A stretch of 64,000 nucleotides of DNA. Origin: Anaerolineaceae bacterium (GTDB lineage Bacteria; Chloroflexota; Anaerolineae; Anaerolineales; Anaerolineaceae). The notes beneath the pieces were generated by a model that saw only the letters and a list, made by a program, of their open reading frames with translations, ran no database searches and was not told the DNA's origin. Below, one piece after another: positions 63,871 to 64,000 of this stretch; positions within the stretch are counted from its first letter, which is position 1; each line of letters begins with the position of its first letter. Position numbers and translations under genes: made by a program. The stretch spans positions 1-64,000 of the forward strand of contig JAENZD010000004.1 of assembly GCA_016841445.1 (NCBI GenBank). Reading direction: 5' to 3'.

Positions 63871-64000
63871 TTACTCAGTTGGCGTGACCATTGTCAATAG
63901 GTCTCCCTGGCATAACTCACCTGGATTCTCCACGGAGGCATATCGCACACCGTCAATTAACGAACAAGGCAGTTTCTTTTCGAGCAATTCACATTCTGGC
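63871..64000 (-). CDS. Unidentified protein, C-terminal fragment cut by the window edge
   Basis: 42 codons to the stop at 63871-63873, ending LIDGVRYASVENPGELCQGD and LLTMVTPTE. The frame runs off the right end. Two Cys residues are visible. No family recognised. It is on the same strand as the preceding gene, 84 bp away. Confidence 0.5.
   Translation of the reverse strand, partial: PECELLEKKLPCSLIDGVRYASVENPGELCQGDLLTMVTPTE

Overview
The window looks like the chromosome of a free-living, anaerobic-type bacterium of the Chloroflexota, most likely class Anaerolineae. This is inferred from the mixture of genes: a SpoVS homologue without other sporulation genes, a CHAD protein beside thymidylate-kinase paralogues, a bidomain oxidoreductase with a heparinase-like protein, a SAM-I riboswitch before metK and a T-box leader before leuS. 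There are no rRNA or tRNA genes, CRISPR arrays, insertion sequences or phage genes that I can see. Most genes lie on the minus strand.

Layout. 0-1 kb: a nested inverted repeat and a cluster of DnaA boxes before a deoxynucleoside kinase. 1-11 kb: spoVS, an acetyltransferase, two GPH-type sugar symporters, a two-component system diverging from a DUF4405 membrane protein, and an MFS carrier. 11-14 kb: surE, an 800-bp repeat-rich gap, and sufE/sufS. 14-18 kb: phosphoesterase, CHAD protein and two thymidylate-kinase-like proteins. 18-22 kb: a Pho block (phoB, phoR, pstB, phoU) without pstS, pstC or pstA. 22-28 kb: exopolysaccharide genes whose last member overlaps phoB. 28-34 kb: LysM lipoprotein, folP, a CarH-like B12 regulator, a CapA-like protein, a helix-hairpin-helix protein and an MFS carrier. 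35-39 kb: a complete ECF transporter (S, fused AA, T) ending in a SAM hydroxide adenosyltransferase. 39-44 kb: MFS carrier, acetyltransferase with an HNH-nuclease remnant behind it, NapH-like ferredoxin protein with a divergent TetR regulator, and an orphan DUF35 protein. 44-48 kb: a plus-strand run with an AlkX-type glycosylase, a Nudix-GNAT fusion, a GNAT paralogue and a rhomboid protease. 48-49.6 kb: SAM-I riboswitch, metK and a repeat-rich gap. 49.6-57 kb: a six-gene minus-strand surface-polymer operon. 57-61 kb: ridA, T-box and leuS, followed by a LysE exporter. 61.9-64 kb: an AT-rich accessory end with a duplicated-domain lipoprotein and an ADP-ribosyltransferase-like protein.

How the genes work together. 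Cell-surface polymer synthesis (about 22-27 kb and 49-57 kb) and phosphate sensing are physically linked. Two RNA leaders control SAM and leucyl-tRNA supply. SAM turns up twice: as the product of metK under its own riboswitch, and as the probable substrate of the hydrolase in the ECF operon. The most unusual items are the thymidylate-kinase paralogue with Arg in place of the P-loop Lys, the CarH-type W-x9-EH signature, the SAM-hydrolase ECF operon, the 107-nt paired repeats with compensating stem changes, the leaderless-type promoters, and the HNH fragment overlapping the preceding stop codon.
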